From NCBI RefSeq assembly GCF_003316875.1, contig NZ_QMIL01000004.1:62001-126000 (forward strand): a DNA stretch of 64,000 nt, written 5' to 3'. Within the stretch, counting starts at the first letter, position 1. Each line of letters opens with the position of its first letter. Positions 28,350 through 37,589 of the stretch are shown piece by piece. Below the pieces are notes generated by a model, which was not told where the DNA came from, did no database searches, and saw only the letters and a program-made list of their open reading frames with translations. Source of the stretch: Aliidiomarina celeris (lineage in GTDB: Bacteria; Pseudomonadota; Gammaproteobacteria; Enterobacterales; Alteromonadaceae). A program made the translations under genes and the position numbers.

Positions 28350-29258
28350 CTAACGCTTCGCTTTCACTACGTAATGGCCGGTGAAGAAAGCGGCGAAGTC
28401 CTCGTTGTTGTACACCGCGATGGTGAGGGTAAGGTGGGCGTTTTTGCCGCTTTTGAGTGGGGTAAAGTCGCCTTCCATGTCGCTGAGGGTGGCAACGGCG
28501 CGGGGCTCTTCGTGAATGGGGCTTTGGTAGTCTATGGAGGCGTCGGCCAACACAATGGCGCCTTCTAGATCTTCTTCTTGCATGTGGAGCTGGATCATTC
28601 CCCAGCCGGCGAGGGTGGCGAGGGTGTAAATGCTGCCGGCGAACATGGTGTGGTGCACGTTAATGTTGCGTGCCAATGGCGCGCGTAGCTCAAAGGTGCG
28701 CCCGGTGTATTGATAAATGCGAATGCCCATGGCTTCGGTAATGGGTATTTGCTCGTGCCACGTTTTTTGCAAGGCTTCGCACCACGCTGGGCGGTACACA
28801 ATGTATTCGGGGCGGTCGAGTGCTTTTACTAGCTGGTGTTCTGCGGCGGGGTTTTTTACCGTGTCGGCTTCTTCTTTTAATTCATAACCGCAACGTATGT
28901 AAAAACCTAAGGTATTACTGCGTGAATTTATAATTACTCGTTGCGCGCCTTGTTCTTTAGCGGCCGACTCCAACGCGTGAATAAGGGTTACACCATGCCC
29001 TTCGCCTTGGAAGTTGGGGTCTACGGCCATAAAGCGAATTTGCGCTTCTTCCGGGCTGTTAAAATGAATGCGGCCCACGGCAATAACAGTGCCGTCTTCG
29101 GCAACCAGCATGCGGTGGTCGCCCACTTGGTCGTACTCGTCTTTTTCTGAGCCTCGCGGCCGCTTAAATGGTTCCCGCAGCACGCGCCAACGCAGGTCGT
29201 AGTAGCGTTCGAAACTCTCGTCGCTTTGTGGAATAACAAGGTGTAGCTTTTTATACAT
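28350..29258 (-). CDS. yiiD: GNAT acetyltransferase fused to hotdog thioesterase-like domain (YiiD type)
   Basis: 302 residues with two domains. Residues 1-150 form a GNAT N-acetyltransferase (IRFMAVDPNFQGEGHGVTLI is the acetyl-CoA P-loop; VIINSRSNTLGFYIRCGYE is motif B). Residues 165-300 form a YiiD_C hotdog domain (NINVHHTMFAGSIYTLA is the thioesterase-type helix). Substrates are unknown. In E. coli yiiD lies next to yihY-dtd; here it is divergent from that run, which supports the name. Clean ATG at 29258. Confidence 0.85.
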   Translation of the reverse strand: MYKKLHLVIPQSDESFERYYDLRWRVLREPFKRPRGSEKDEYDQVGDHRMLVAEDGTVIAVGRIHFNSPEEAQIRFMAVDPNFQGEGHGVTLIHALESAAKEQGAQRVIINSRSNTLGFYIRCGYELKEEADTVKNPAAEHQLVKALDRPEYIVYRPAWCEALQKTWHEQIPITEAMGIRIYQYTGRTFELRAPLARNINVHHTMFAGSIYTLATLAGWGMIQLHMQEEDLEGAIVLADASIDYQSPIHEEPRAVATLSDMEGDFTPLKSGKNAHLTLTIAVYNNEDFAAFFTGHYVVKAKR

Positions 29259-29316
29259 TGGTGTTCCTAAAGCAATGGCTTACACTGAAAGCACGTTATA
29301 AACCGTATGTGAACTT

Positions 29317-30000
29317 ATGCGCCAGAACCCACTTACACCAAAGCAATTAGAGTCCATACTTGGTGACGCAACCTTAACAGCGCTTTCGGGAACTAGTGAG
29401 GTTAGATTAGTCGTTCTTGAGAATCAAGAATATAGGCTATTGGTGTTAAATGGCGCTATTCAGTCGGTGCAGCATAAACAATACCCTTATGCGCTGCTTT
29501 TGCCGCACCAAGTACCCATGCTTGCGGTGCTTGAACAGTTACCTAGTGCTGCCGAGGTGCTGGAGTTAGGCTTAGGCGGTGGTAGCGCTATGGCGCATGC
29601 GCGGCATTATTATTCTACCTTCGAATGGTTGTGCGTAGAGTCGTCTGCCGCCGTTATTTCGCTTTACTTCGACCATTTTGCGCCAGAGGTGGTGTTACCC
29701 AACCAAACTATTGTTATGGCCGAGGCGCAGCAATGGTTGAGAACTGCACCACAGGGGCGGCAGTTTGACCTTATTCTTTGCGACATTTACGCTAAGGTTT
29801 CGCAGCCATTCTTGGAACTCTGTTATGTCCGCGTTAAACGAGGTGGTTGGTTGGTGATTAACTGGTTGCCGCATTTAAACGAGAGCGAATACGCCGACCC
29901 ATTGAGTACCTTGGGTATATTTAAAGGTTGGCACGTTGAAAGCAGCAAGGTGCCGGGTTATCGAAACCGAATTTATCGCTTACAGCGCCCGCTTGGGTGA
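29317..30000 (+). CDS. Spermidine-synthase-like methyltransferase-fold protein
   Basis: 227 residues. The Rossmann core has VLELGLGGGSAMAHARHYY (the spermidine synthase glycine loop), WLCVESSAAVISLYFDHF and a FDLILCDIYAK strand-loop. It is shorter than SpeE (about 280) and lacks the decarboxy-AdoMet-binding YHE(S/A)-type N-terminal segment. It may therefore be a methyltransferase or an aminopropyltransferase relative of unknown substrate. First gene of the run with yihY and dtd (15 bp to yihY). Confidence 0.7.
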   Translation: MRQNPLTPKQLESILGDATLTALSGTSEVRLVVLENQEYRLLVLNGAIQSVQHKQYPYALLLPHQVPMLAVLEQLPSAAEVLELGLGGGSAMAHARHYYSTFEWLCVESSAAVISLYFDHFAPEVVLPNQTIVMAEAQQWLRTAPQGRQFDLILCDIYAKVSQPFLELCYVRVKRGGWLVINWLPHLNESEYADPLSTLGIFKGWHVESSKVPGYRNRIYRLQRPLG

Positions 30001-30015
30001 CGTATAGGAAATGTA

Positions 30016-30927
30016 ATGCCAATTAAAAACAGTATAGAAGTACTACTCCCCAAGGTGAGGCAACAGGTTTCGTCTGCGGCCGCGTTTTTGTCGTTCTTTG
30101 TGAAACGTTGTGTAAACGACCGCATTAACGTTATTGCTGGGCACCTTACCTATGTGTCGCTGTTGTCGCTGGTGCCTTTGCTAGCGGTGGTGTTTGCCAT
30201 GTTCGCGGCGTTTCCTATGTTTGGTGAACTGCGCGAAAGCGTACAAGCGGCTTTACTGGAAAACTTAATTCCAACCAGCAGTGACGCTATTGAAGGCTAC
30301 TTGGAACGCTTTGTGGGTAATGCCAACCAAATGACCGCGGTGGGCGCTGTGTTTTTGTTTGTGGTGGCGATTATGCTGATGTCGGCAATAGACAAAACCA
30401 TGAATACGATTTGGCGGGTGAATAAGCGTCGGCGGCTAAGTATTTCCTTGGCGGTGTATTGGATGATCCTCACCATGGGGCCGGTTTTGGTGGGTATTAG
30501 TATTGCCATGAGTAGCTATTTATTCGCGCTGGCTTCGTTTACCGACGGTTATATCAGTGGCCTGCAAACCACTGTTTTGCGTTTGGTGCCGTACTTGTCG
30601 ACCTTTGTCGCTTTTTTACTGCTGTACATTATGGTGCCTAACCGCGTGGTTCGTTTTCGCCATGCGGTGTGGGGCGCTGCGCTTGCCGCCGTGTTGTTCG
30701 AGTCGGCTAAAAATGCTTTTCAGTATTACTTAAAGGCCTTTCCGTCGTATGAGCTAATTTATGGGGCGTTGGCGGCTATTCCCATTATGATTGTGTGGAT
30801 TTATTTTAGTTGGAACATTATTTTGCTAGGCGCTGAGCTTGCGGCCAGTATTGAAGAATACACGAACGAGCCGAAAGAGCCCGCACCAGAAGAAGAGCTG
30901 CACCCAGAGGACATAGAAACGAAATGA
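30016..30927 (+). CDS. yihY: YihY/BrkB family inner-membrane protein
   Basis: 303 residues with about six membrane helices. The N-terminal signature is [45 protein letters not shown]-type helices follow, including [16 protein letters not shown] and the conserved [18 protein letters not shown] end. The tail is acidic. Once annotated as RNase BN or a virulence factor; its true role is unknown. The stop overlaps dtd by 4 bp, the same order as E. coli yihY-dtd. Confidence 0.92.
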   Translation: MPIKNSIEVLLPKVRQQVSSAAAFLSFFVKRCVNDRINVIAGHLTYVSLLSLVPLLAVVFAMFAAFPMFGELRESVQAALLENLIPTSSDAIEGYLERFVGNANQMTAVGAVFLFVVAIMLMSAIDKTMNTIWRVNKRRRLSISLAVYWMILTMGPVLVGISIAMSSYLFALASFTDGYISGLQTTVLRLVPYLSTFVAFLLLYIMVPNRVVRFRHAVWGAALAAVLFESAKNAFQYYLKAFPSYELIYGALAAIPIMIVWIYFSWNIILLGAELAASIEEYTNEPKEPAPEEELHPEDIETK

Positions 30928-31361
30928 AGGGGTTAATACAGCGGGTGAAAAGTGCCCGGGTTGAGGTAAGTGAAGTGGTAGTGGGTGAAATACAGCAGGG
31001 TATTTTGGTATTGCTGGGTGTGGAAAAACACGACACCGACGCAGGAGCGATCAGGCTTGCAGAGCGCATTGCCAGCTACCGAATATTTGCCGATTCAAAC
31101 GACAAAATGAACCTCGATGTACGGGATATTGGCGGCAGCGTGCTGGTGGTGTCACAGTTTACGCTCGCCGCCGACACCGGCAAAGGGCGCCGCCCCAGCT
31201 TTTCTAACGCGGGTAGCCCCAGCGAAGCACAGCGGCTTTATCATGTGTTTTGCGACGCCATGCGTGCGCAAGGCGTACCGGTGCAAACCGGCCAATTTGC
31301 TGCCGATATGCAAGTGCATTTAATAAACGACGGCCCCGTTACCTTTCAGTTGAGTGTTTAG
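30924..31361 (+). CDS. dtd: D-aminoacyl-tRNA deacylase
   Basis: Removes D-amino acids (and mischarged Gly) from tRNA, a translational proofreading enzyme. 145 residues, the family length. Signatures SQFTLAAD and the cis-Gly-Pro motif NDGPVTFQL, both in the active site, are intact. Starts inside the yihY stop (ATGA). Confidence 0.97.
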   Translation: MKGLIQRVKSARVEVSEVVVGEIQQGILVLLGVEKHDTDAGAIRLAERIASYRIFADSNDKMNLDVRDIGGSVLVVSQFTLAADTGKGRRPSFSNAGSPSEAQRLYHVFCDAMRAQGVPVQTGQFAADMQVHLINDGPVTFQLSV

Positions 31362-31505
31362 CGAACACGCGTTCTAAACCGTCATCGAATTGCCAGTAAG
31401 AAAGTAGCAGCGCGAAAACCCCGAACAGACTAATCGGTTTTATTGGTGATTACGTAATTGAATAATCGATTAAACCATATACTATGGTGAAAAGAGGAAC
31501 ACCGA

Positions 31506-31718
31506 ATGGGGACCAATATTATGAAGAAAACCGCTACTTTTGCCGTTGTGCACTTTCTTGTTGCCTTTACGGTAACCTACTTGCTAACGGGCAGTTGGGT
31601 GCTGGGGGGGCTTATTGCGTTGGTAGAACCGCTCTGCAATACCGTGGCGTATTTTTTCCATGAAAAAGCGTGGAATTGGTTCGACAATCGTAAGGCCGCA
31701 AACAAGCTAGCGGTTTAA
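31506..31718 (+). CDS. DUF2061 small membrane protein
   Basis: 70 residues. ATG 31506 has AGAGGAA nine bases upstream; an inner ATG at 31521 is possible. KKTATFAVVHFLVAFTVTYLLTG is one hydrophobic helix and a second follows (VLGGLIALVEPLCNTVAYFFHEKAWN). The EPLxNTVAYFFHEKxW block is the hallmark of DUF2061. Function unknown, inner membrane expected. Separated from dtd by 144 bp in which I see nothing certain; 9 bp before the next gene. Confidence 0.8.
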   Translation: MGTNIMKKTATFAVVHFLVAFTVTYLLTGSWVLGGLIALVEPLCNTVAYFFHEKAWNWFDNRKAANKLAV

Positions 31719-31727
31719 CGCGCAGCC

Positions 31728-32492
31728 ATGACAACCCGCACTATTGCCGTTTTTGGTGCTGGCGGCGGCTTAGGAACTGCGCTTATTCAGCACTTGCTGC
31801 AACAGCCGAGCGAATCAAACACCCGTATTTTAGCGGTAAGCCATAGCGCCCAGCCGAATGTATTGAATGTTCCCCGTATTGAGTGGCATTCGGTTCCTGC
31901 GTACCTGCTGGAAAACCAGCCCAACCCTGAATTTGTTCCTCAACTCGAAGCCCTGTGCCAGAAGTGGCAACAACAAGGTGTTGTGCTGCACGGTGTTGTG
32001 TCTACCTTAGGCTGGTTACACCGGAGCAACTGGCAACCCGAGCGCCGGATAGAGCAACTGAACGAGCGTCAGTTGATGGCTTACTTTCATGGAAATGCAG
32101 TATTGCCAGCGCTGTTAGTGCAGGCGGTAAAGCCACTGTTGGCAAAGAAAGAGACAGCCTTTGTAGCCCAGCTTGGGGCGAAAGTGGGCAGTATTGGCGA
32201 CAATGCACTAGGCGGCTGGTATGGCTATCGGGCGTCGAAAGCAGCGCTCAATATGCTGTTTAAAACGGCGGCGATAGAGCTTAAGCGTACCCACAAACAA
32301 CTTACCCTGAGTGTTATTCATCCGGGTACCACCGATACGGCCCTTTCTGAACCCTTTCAAGAACGCCTACCCAAAGACAAATTGTACAGCCCCGAACAGA
32401 GTGCCGAGCGCATTTGGTCGGTTATTCGCGCACTTGAGCCGGCGCAATCGGGCGGCTTTTGGTTTTGGGACGGCACGCCATTACCTTGGTAG
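31728..32492 (+). CDS. Short-chain dehydrogenase/reductase
   Basis: 254 residues, NAD(P)-binding. The cofactor loop is GAGGGLGTAL near residue 11, and the catalytic Tyr-Lys pair is in YGYRASKAALNML. The catalytic Ser position is not obvious: the strand reads FVAQLGAKVGSIGDN. HPGTTDTALSEPF matches the CsgA/C-factor-like SDR subgroup. Substrate unknown. The stop codon TAG lies in the first unit of a 15-bp tandem repeat. Confidence 0.82.
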   Translation: MTTRTIAVFGAGGGLGTALIQHLLQQPSESNTRILAVSHSAQPNVLNVPRIEWHSVPAYLLENQPNPEFVPQLEALCQKWQQQGVVLHGVVSTLGWLHRSNWQPERRIEQLNERQLMAYFHGNAVLPALLVQAVKPLLAKKETAFVAQLGAKVGSIGDNALGGWYGYRASKAALNMLFKTAAIELKRTHKQLTLSVIHPGTTDTALSEPFQERLPKDKLYSPEQSAERIWSVIRALEPAQSGGFWFWDGTPLPW

Positions 32493-32544
32493 CTTGAGTC
32501 TTGGTAGCTTGAGCCTTGGTAGCTTGAGCCTTGGTAGGCTTGCC
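32485..32544. repeat. 15-bp tandem repeat, about 3.7 copies
   Basis: Units CTTGGTAGCTTGAGT (32485-32499), CTTGGTAGCTTGAGC (32500-32514) and the same again (32515-32529), then a degenerate CTTGGTAGGCTTGCC (32530-32544). The first unit contains the stop codon of the SDR gene. Each unit contains TAG and TGA in different frames. Confidence 0.9.
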
Positions 32545-32590
32545 GAACGGCTAAAACTGGTTCATGCTGCTGAAAAAAGAGGGGAATGCT

Positions 32591-32848
32591 ATGAATTATT
32601 TACTGTGTTTATTGGTGCCGCCAGCGGCAGTGTGGATAAGTGGAAATCGCCTACAAGCGGGTATAAGCCTCGTGCTGTGGGTTGTTGCCTTGTCGTTGTT
32701 CAACTGGGCAACCAGTAACGGCCCGCCGGGCGCCTATGCGGCGGGTCCTGTGGTGTATATTTTCACCATTATTCATGCTTTTGTGCTTACTCATCGGCAC
32801 ATGCAAGAGCAAACCGGAGATCGCCACCCACACCGCAAAGAACGCTAA
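32591..32848 (+). CDS. Small two-helix membrane protein, YqaE/Pmp3-like
   Basis: 85 residues from ATG 32591, with GAGGGGA five bases upstream. The hydrophobic start NYLLCLLVPPAAVWIS is followed by a second helix LVLWVVALSLFNWA and a third shorter segment VVYIFTIIHAFVL. The tail TGDRHPHRKER is basic. The LLVPPxAV and TIIHAF elements recall Pmp3/YqaE (UPF0057) stress peptides, but the protein is longer than these, so the family call is tentative. Confidence 0.6.
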   Translation: MNYLLCLLVPPAAVWISGNRLQAGISLVLWVVALSLFNWATSNGPPGAYAAGPVVYIFTIIHAFVLTHRHMQEQTGDRHPHRKER

Positions 32849-32872
32849 CTTGAAGCCTTAAATTAAATGTAA

Positions 32873-32895
32873 AGAGCCCGTTTTATGCGGGCTCT
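32873..32895. terminator. Hairpin after the small membrane gene
   Basis: AGAGCCCG / CGGGCTCT, 8-bp stem with a 7-nt loop. No T run follows on the plus strand, while the minus strand reads into TTTACATTTAATTT. It sits 24 bp after a plus-strand stop, so it may still end that transcript. Confidence 0.4.
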
Positions 32896-32942
32896 GGCGG
32901 TATTATGGCGCTAATGAAATCGTAATCTTAGTGGAGAACGGC

Positions 32943-34082
32943 ATGAAGCTAGCGCAATTATCGTGGTTACCTTATTTTGCAGTAGCGGCAGCAGCCTTAG
33001 TTTTAAGTGCGTGCTCAGAAGGCCAAGCAAACCCGAACGCACAAGGCGAAAGCGCGCCGCTTTCTCGTGTACTTGTGGTTGAAGTGCAAGCACAAACCTT
33101 GGAGTTAGAACGATCGTTTGCCGCCCGCACCGAAGGCTCTATGGTGGCCGAGGTGAAAGCCCGCGCCAGTGGCTTAATTGAAGGCCGCGAGTTTAGCGAA
33201 GGGCAATTGATTAACGCCAACGACATTATGTTTCGGCTGGAAAAAGCACCGTATGAGGTAACTTTACAGCGTGCACGAGCGGATCTTAGCCAAGCCGAGG
33301 CGCGCCATTCAGCGGCTCAGCGCGACTGGAACCGGGTGTCGAACCTTTACGAAGACGGTGCAATTTCGGGCCGCGAACGCGACCAAGCGCAGTCGGAGTT
33401 GGAAATGGCGGAGGCCGAGCTGGAAAGTGCGCGTGCCAGCCTAGACGACGCGCAGTTGCGGTATAACTACACCGATGTAAAAGCACCGATTACGGGTATT
33501 GCCAGCCGCGAGATGGTGTCGGCGGGTAACGTTATTGAAGAAGGCAGCACTTTGGCGGTGGTGACCGCGCTCGACCCGCTGCATGTACGTTTTTCGGTGC
33601 CTGAAAACGACGTGGCGGCCCGTTATTTGTTACAAAACACAGCCCTAACAGGGCAAGTTGAAAATGCTCCACGTGCGCGCTTGGCCTTTACCGACGGGCG
33701 GCAGCACCCTATGGAAGGCCACATTGATTATGTTAGCCGCGTGGTGGACCGTGAAACCGGCAGCATGGAAGCGCGTGCGGTGATCCCTAACCCCCAAATG
33801 GATCTATTACCTGGCCAATTTGTGCGCGTGCAACTGCCGCGTATTTCGCTTCCTAATGCCATTTTGGTGCCGCAGCGCGCAATTGTGCAGTCGGGGCGGC
33901 GCTCGGTGGTTTACATTGCCGACAGCCAAGACATTGTGCGTGTACGCGAAGTTACCTTAGGCGTGCGGGTAGACAGCCAACAGCTGATTGAGGAAGGCCT
34001 AAGCAGCGGCGACCGCGTAATTGTGGAAGGCTTGTCGATGTTGCAGCCGGGTAGCCGGGTTCGGGTGGAGGCGATTGAATGA
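32943..34082 (+). CDS. RND efflux periplasmic adaptor lipoprotein (AcrA/MexA family)
   Basis: 379 residues from ATG 32943 (GGAG six bases upstream). Signal peptide with lipobox LSAC, Cys24 as the lipidation site. The barrel and lipoyl half-motifs flank a coiled-coil hairpin (RARADLSQAEARHSAAQRDW ... LEMAEAELESARASLDD), followed by APITGIASREMVSAGN (lipoyl) and an alpha-beta barrel. It links the inner-membrane pump to an outer-membrane channel. The stop overlaps the pump gene by 4 bp. Confidence 0.95.
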   Translation: MKLAQLSWLPYFAVAAAALVLSACSEGQANPNAQGESAPLSRVLVVEVQAQTLELERSFAARTEGSMVAEVKARASGLIEGREFSEGQLINANDIMFRLEKAPYEVTLQRARADLSQAEARHSAAQRDWNRVSNLYEDGAISGRERDQAQSELEMAEAELESARASLDDAQLRYNYTDVKAPITGIASREMVSAGNVIEEGSTLAVVTALDPLHVRFSVPENDVAARYLLQNTALTGQVENAPRARLAFTDGRQHPMEGHIDYVSRVVDRETGSMEARAVIPNPQMDLLPGQFVRVQLPRISLPNAILVPQRAIVQSGRRSVVYIADSQDIVRVREVTLGVRVDSQQLIEEGLSSGDRVIVEGLSMLQPGSRVRVEAIE

Positions 34083-37000
34083 TTGCACGCACCTTTATTG
34101 AACGGCCGGTATTAGCGTCGGTTCTGTCTATTCTTATTGTTATTGCTGGGTTAATGTCGCTGCGTATGCTGCCTATTCAGCAATATCCGCAAATTGTTCC
34201 GCCGCAAGTGCAGGTTAGTGCAAGCTATTCGGGGGCTACTGCTGAGGCAGCGTCGCAAGCAGTGGCTGCGCCGCTCGAACTGTACATAAACGGCGTGGAA
34301 AACATGCTGTATATGACTTCCTCTGCCGACGACACAGGCGGGGTCAGTATTAACGTGGTGTTTGAGGTGGGCACCGACGTAGACCAAGCGGCAATTGACG
34401 TAGACGCTCAAGTGCAGCGTGCCATGTCGCGGTTACCTGAAGAAGTGCAGCGCAGTGGCGTACAGATTCGAAAGCAGTCGAGTGCAATTTTAAAAATTGT
34501 GTCGTTGAGCTCGCCCGACGGCAGCCGCGACTCACTGTTTTTGAATAACTATGCCACGCTTACCGTGCAAGACGAACTGAGCCGTGTAAACGGTGTGGCG
34601 CAGGTTACCTTTTTTGGTTCGAAAACCTATGCCATGCGTATTTGGTTGCGCCCTGATCAGCTCGCCGACTATGGGCTCACTCCGGCCGACGTGCGCGCAG
34701 CAGTAAATGAGCAAAACAGTATGTTTGCTGCAGGCCGTTTTGGCGACGCTCCGAACCCAGAAAACCCACAAGAGCTTACTTTGCCCATTGGCACCGAAGG
34801 GCGTTTTTCGACGGTGGCTGAATTTGAAAATATTATTGTTCGCGCCGATGAAAATGGCTCTGTTGTGCGTTTAAGCGACGTGGCACGGGTGGAGCTTGGC
34901 GCCAGTAACTACGACTTCGACGCGGTGCAAAATGGCGAAACCGTGGTACCCATGGGGATTTTCTTGCGGCCGGGCGCAAATGCGCTAGAGGTGTCGGAAG
35001 AAGTAGACGCAGTAATGGAGCGCATGAGCCAGCTGTTCCCCTCGGGAGTAGACTATTCCATTTCATTCGACACCACTGAGTTTGTGGAAGTGTCGATTAA
35101 ACAAGTGGTCATTACCCTATTCCAAGCCTTGGTGCTGGTGATGGGGGTTATTTACCTGTTTTTACAACGCTGGCGCGCCACACTTATTCCGCTGTTGTCT
35201 ATTCCGGTGGCTTTAATTGGTGCCTTCGCGGGCATGTATGTGTTCGGCTTTTCGGTAAACCTACTTACCCTGCTCGCGATGGTGCTTGCCATTGGTATTG
35301 TGGTAGACGACGCCATAGTGGTGTTGGAAAACGTTGAACGGCTAATGAACGAGGAAAAGCTCGGGCCGAAGGAAGCCGCGATAAAAGCCATGGAAGAGGT
35401 GAGTACGCCTATTATAACTATGGTGCTTGTATTGGCGGCGGTGTTTATACCGGTTGCCTTTTTGGGCGGTTTGGCCGGGGTTATGTATCAGCAGTTCGCG
35501 TTAACCATTGCAATATCGGTTATTTTGTCTGGCTTTATTGCGCTAACCTTGTCGCCAGCATTGTGTGCCAATATTTTGAAGGAGCGGCCGGAGTCGCCGC
35601 CGAAAGTGCTGCAACGTTTTAATGTGTTTTTTGAGCGCATGACAACCAAATACACCGACGGTGTGCGCTTTATGATGAAGCGAACGGCCATTGCCACCGC
35701 AGTATTTGTTGGTTTAGGGGTTATTTCTTACGGAATTTTCCAAGGGCTTCCCGGCGGCTTGGTGCCCGACGAAGACCAAGGCTATGTGTTGGTGTCGCAT
35801 CGCTTACAAGAAGGGGCGTCTTTAGACCGTACCGAGCGCTTCTCGCTGGGTTGGAACGAACAGTTACGCAACGAAGAAGCCGTAGCCAATACCCTCACCT
35901 TTATTGGTTATGACTTGGTAAACGGTGGCCGTAAGCCAAATGTGGGCGCAAGCTTTGTAACGCTCGAGCATTGGGACGATCGCAATCTGCGCCGCAACAG
36001 TAGCCAAGACTTTGCTGAACAAGTAAACGCCTTTGGCCGTGAGCACCCAGAGGCGACCATTAGTGCCTTTAACCCGCCGCCTATTTCGGGCATATCTACC
36101 ACCGGCGGTATTGAAGGCTATATGGTGGTGTTAACCGAGGGCGATACCGAAGGGCTAATACAGCACTTGAACCAAGTGATTGGCGCAGCGAATGAGCGGC
36201 CGGAGCTGCAGAACGTGCGCACGACCTTGAATACTTCCATTCCGCGTTACACGGCTATTGTGGATCGTGAGCGCGCGAAAACCATAGGGGTGTCAATTAA
36301 CGACATTTTTGCCGCCATGAACGCCACCTTTGGTCGCCAGTACATTAACGATTTTAATTACTTAGGCCGTGCTTGGCGGGTGTATATGTCGGCGGAGTCG
36401 GCGTACCGAGAAAGCCAAGCCAACCTAGCGGAAATTTATGTGCGCTCTTCACGGGGTGAAATGATTCCATTAAACAGCGTGTTACGGGTAGAGCGAACGA
36501 CTGGGCCAGACTCGGTGCAGCGCTACAATAACCGCCCAGCGGCGCGTTTATTGGGTGACCCTGCGCCCGGTTACAGTACCGGCGAAGCAATGTTAGCGAT
36601 GGAACAGGTGCTGGCGGAAATGTCAGAAGGCAGCAGCCAATATCAATTGTATTGGACAGGCGCGTCGCGGCAAGAGCGTGAGGGTGGCGCGGCGGCAGGC
36701 TTAGCGTTTGGTTTTGCCATACTTATGGTGTTCTTATTGTTGGCAGCGCAGTATGAGCGTTGGACCTTGCCATTGGCGGTGCTTACGGCAATTCCGTTCG
36801 CTATTTTTGGTGCTGTGTTTGCTACTTGGATATTGGGTCTGCAGAACAATATTTATTTCCAAGTCGGTTTATTGGTACTGATTGGCTTGTCGGCGAAAAA
36901 CGCAATTCTTATTGTCGAGTTTGCCACCATTAACCGTAAGCGTGGGTTGTCAATTTTGGCGTCTGCGTTAACCGCCTGCCGACAGCGTTTCCGCCCTATT

Positions 37001-37216
37001 TTGATGACCTCTTTGGCCTTTATTTTGGGCGCAGCGCCGTTGGCTATTGGCAGCGGAGCAGGCGCGGCGGCGCGGCAAGCGGTGGGTATTACCGTGGTCG
37101 GCGGTATGTTAGTGGCCACCTTCGTGTCGATTTTCTTTATTCCGGTGTTTTATCAGTGGATTGAAAAAACCGTGTTGAAACGCGAGCGCGCAAAAGCAAA
37201 AGCCTTGAAAAATTAA
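34079..37216 (+). CDS. RND multidrug efflux pump, HAE1 type (AcrB/MexB family)
   Basis: 1045 residues, twelve membrane helices with two large periplasmic loops. The proton-relay residues are present: Asp410-Asp411 in AIGIVVDDAIVVLENVER and Lys940 in LIGLSAKNAILIVEFA. The N-terminus FIERPVLASVLSILIVIAG is diagnostic of HAE1 pumps. No outer-membrane TolC/OprM gene and no local TetR-type repressor lie beside it, so the channel must be supplied from elsewhere. Drug range cannot be inferred. Confidence 0.96.
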   Translation: MIARTFIERPVLASVLSILIVIAGLMSLRMLPIQQYPQIVPPQVQVSASYSGATAEAASQAVAAPLELYINGVENMLYMTSSADDTGGVSINVVFEVGTDVDQAAIDVDAQVQRAMSRLPEEVQRSGVQIRKQSSAILKIVSLSSPDGSRDSLFLNNYATLTVQDELSRVNGVAQVTFFGSKTYAMRIWLRPDQLADYGLTPADVRAAVNEQNSMFAAGRFGDAPNPENPQELTLPIGTEGRFSTVAEFENIIVRADENGSVVRLSDVARVELGASNYDFDAVQNGETVVPMGIFLRPGANALEVSEEVDAVMERMSQLFPSGVDYSISFDTTEFVEVSIKQVVITLFQALVLVMGVIYLFLQRWRATLIPLLSIPVALIGAFAGMYVFGFSVNLLTLLAMVLAIGIVVDDAIVVLENVERLMNEEKLGPKEAAIKAMEEVSTPIITMVLVLAAVFIPVAFLGGLAGVMYQQFALTIAISVILSGFIALTLSPALCANILKERPESPPKVLQRFNVFFERMTTKYTDGVRFMMKRTAIATAVFVGLGVISYGIFQGLPGGLVPDEDQGYVLVSHRLQEGASLDRTERFSLGWNEQLRNEEAVANTLTFIGYDLVNGGRKPNVGASFVTLEHWDDRNLRRNSSQDFAEQVNAFGREHPEATISAFNPPPISGISTTGGIEGYMVVLTEGDTEGLIQHLNQVIGAANERPELQNVRTTLNTSIPRYTAIVDRERAKTIGVSINDIFAAMNATFGRQYINDFNYLGRAWRVYMSAESAYRESQANLAEIYVRSSRGEMIPLNSVLRVERTTGPDSVQRYNNRPAARLLGDPAPGYSTGEAMLAMEQVLAEMSEGSSQYQLYWTGASRQEREGGAAAGLAFGFAILMVFLLLAAQYERWTLPLAVLTAIPFAIFGAVFATWILGLQNNIYFQVGLLVLIGLSAKNAILIVEFATINRKRGLSILASALTACRQRFRPILMTSLAFILGAAPLAIGSGAGAAARQAVGITVVGGMLVATFVSIFFIPVFYQWIEKTVLKRERAKAKALKN

Positions 37217-37249
37217 AACTTTATTGCCATACCTTGAGTATCAACTGTT

Positions 37250-37276
37250 AAGCGCCTCATCAGCGAGGCGCTTTCA
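37250..37276 (+). terminator. Terminator after the RND operon
   Basis: Nine-bp stem AAGCGCCTC / GAGGCGCTT with an ATCAGC loop, followed by a short T stretch (TTTC). It lies 33 bp after the pump stop. Confidence 0.65.
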
Positions 37277-37293
37277 CCCAGCAAGGGGCTAAT

Positions 37294-37554
37294 ATGAAAA
37301 ACGAAATAAGTACTAAGCAAATACTCGCGGTGTTCGAAAAAATCAGGCTACACGGCGAGCACAGCAACGACATACACGAACTTGAGGGTGTACAAGCCAG
37401 CACAGACTTCGACGGCTACACGGTGTTTTTAGAAGGGCACCGAGTAAAGTTAAGTACCGGTTTTCACAATACCTACCACCTCGACTACGAAAATGACCGC
37501 GACTTAGGTGAGTTTCTGAAAAAATTAAAGTACATCGAAGCGAACTATGATTAA
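37294..37554 (+). CDS. Hypothetical 86-residue soluble protein
   Basis: Not recognised. AAGGGG precedes the ATG. No signal peptide or membrane helix is seen. Acidic and charged, with an N-terminal helix (STKQILAVFEKIRLHGEH), a central strand-rich part (YTVFLEGHRVKLSTGFHNTYHLDYE) and a C-terminal helix (DLGEFLKKLKYIEANYD). Codon use is like its neighbours, and it sits between a terminator and trhA with its own ribosome site, so it is likely a real gene. Confidence 0.65.
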   Translation: MKNEISTKQILAVFEKIRLHGEHSNDIHELEGVQASTDFDGYTVFLEGHRVKLSTGFHNTYHLDYENDRDLGEFLKKLKYIEANYD

Positions 37555-37589
37555 ATAAGTGCACAATCAAAGCAGTTAGGTTCGTTTTC

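Noticed and set aside
32311-32718. Plus-strand frame of 135 residues with a repeated SLGSL motif
   Set aside because: It is an out-of-frame read of the SDR gene and the 15-bp tandem repeat; no ribosome site of its own.
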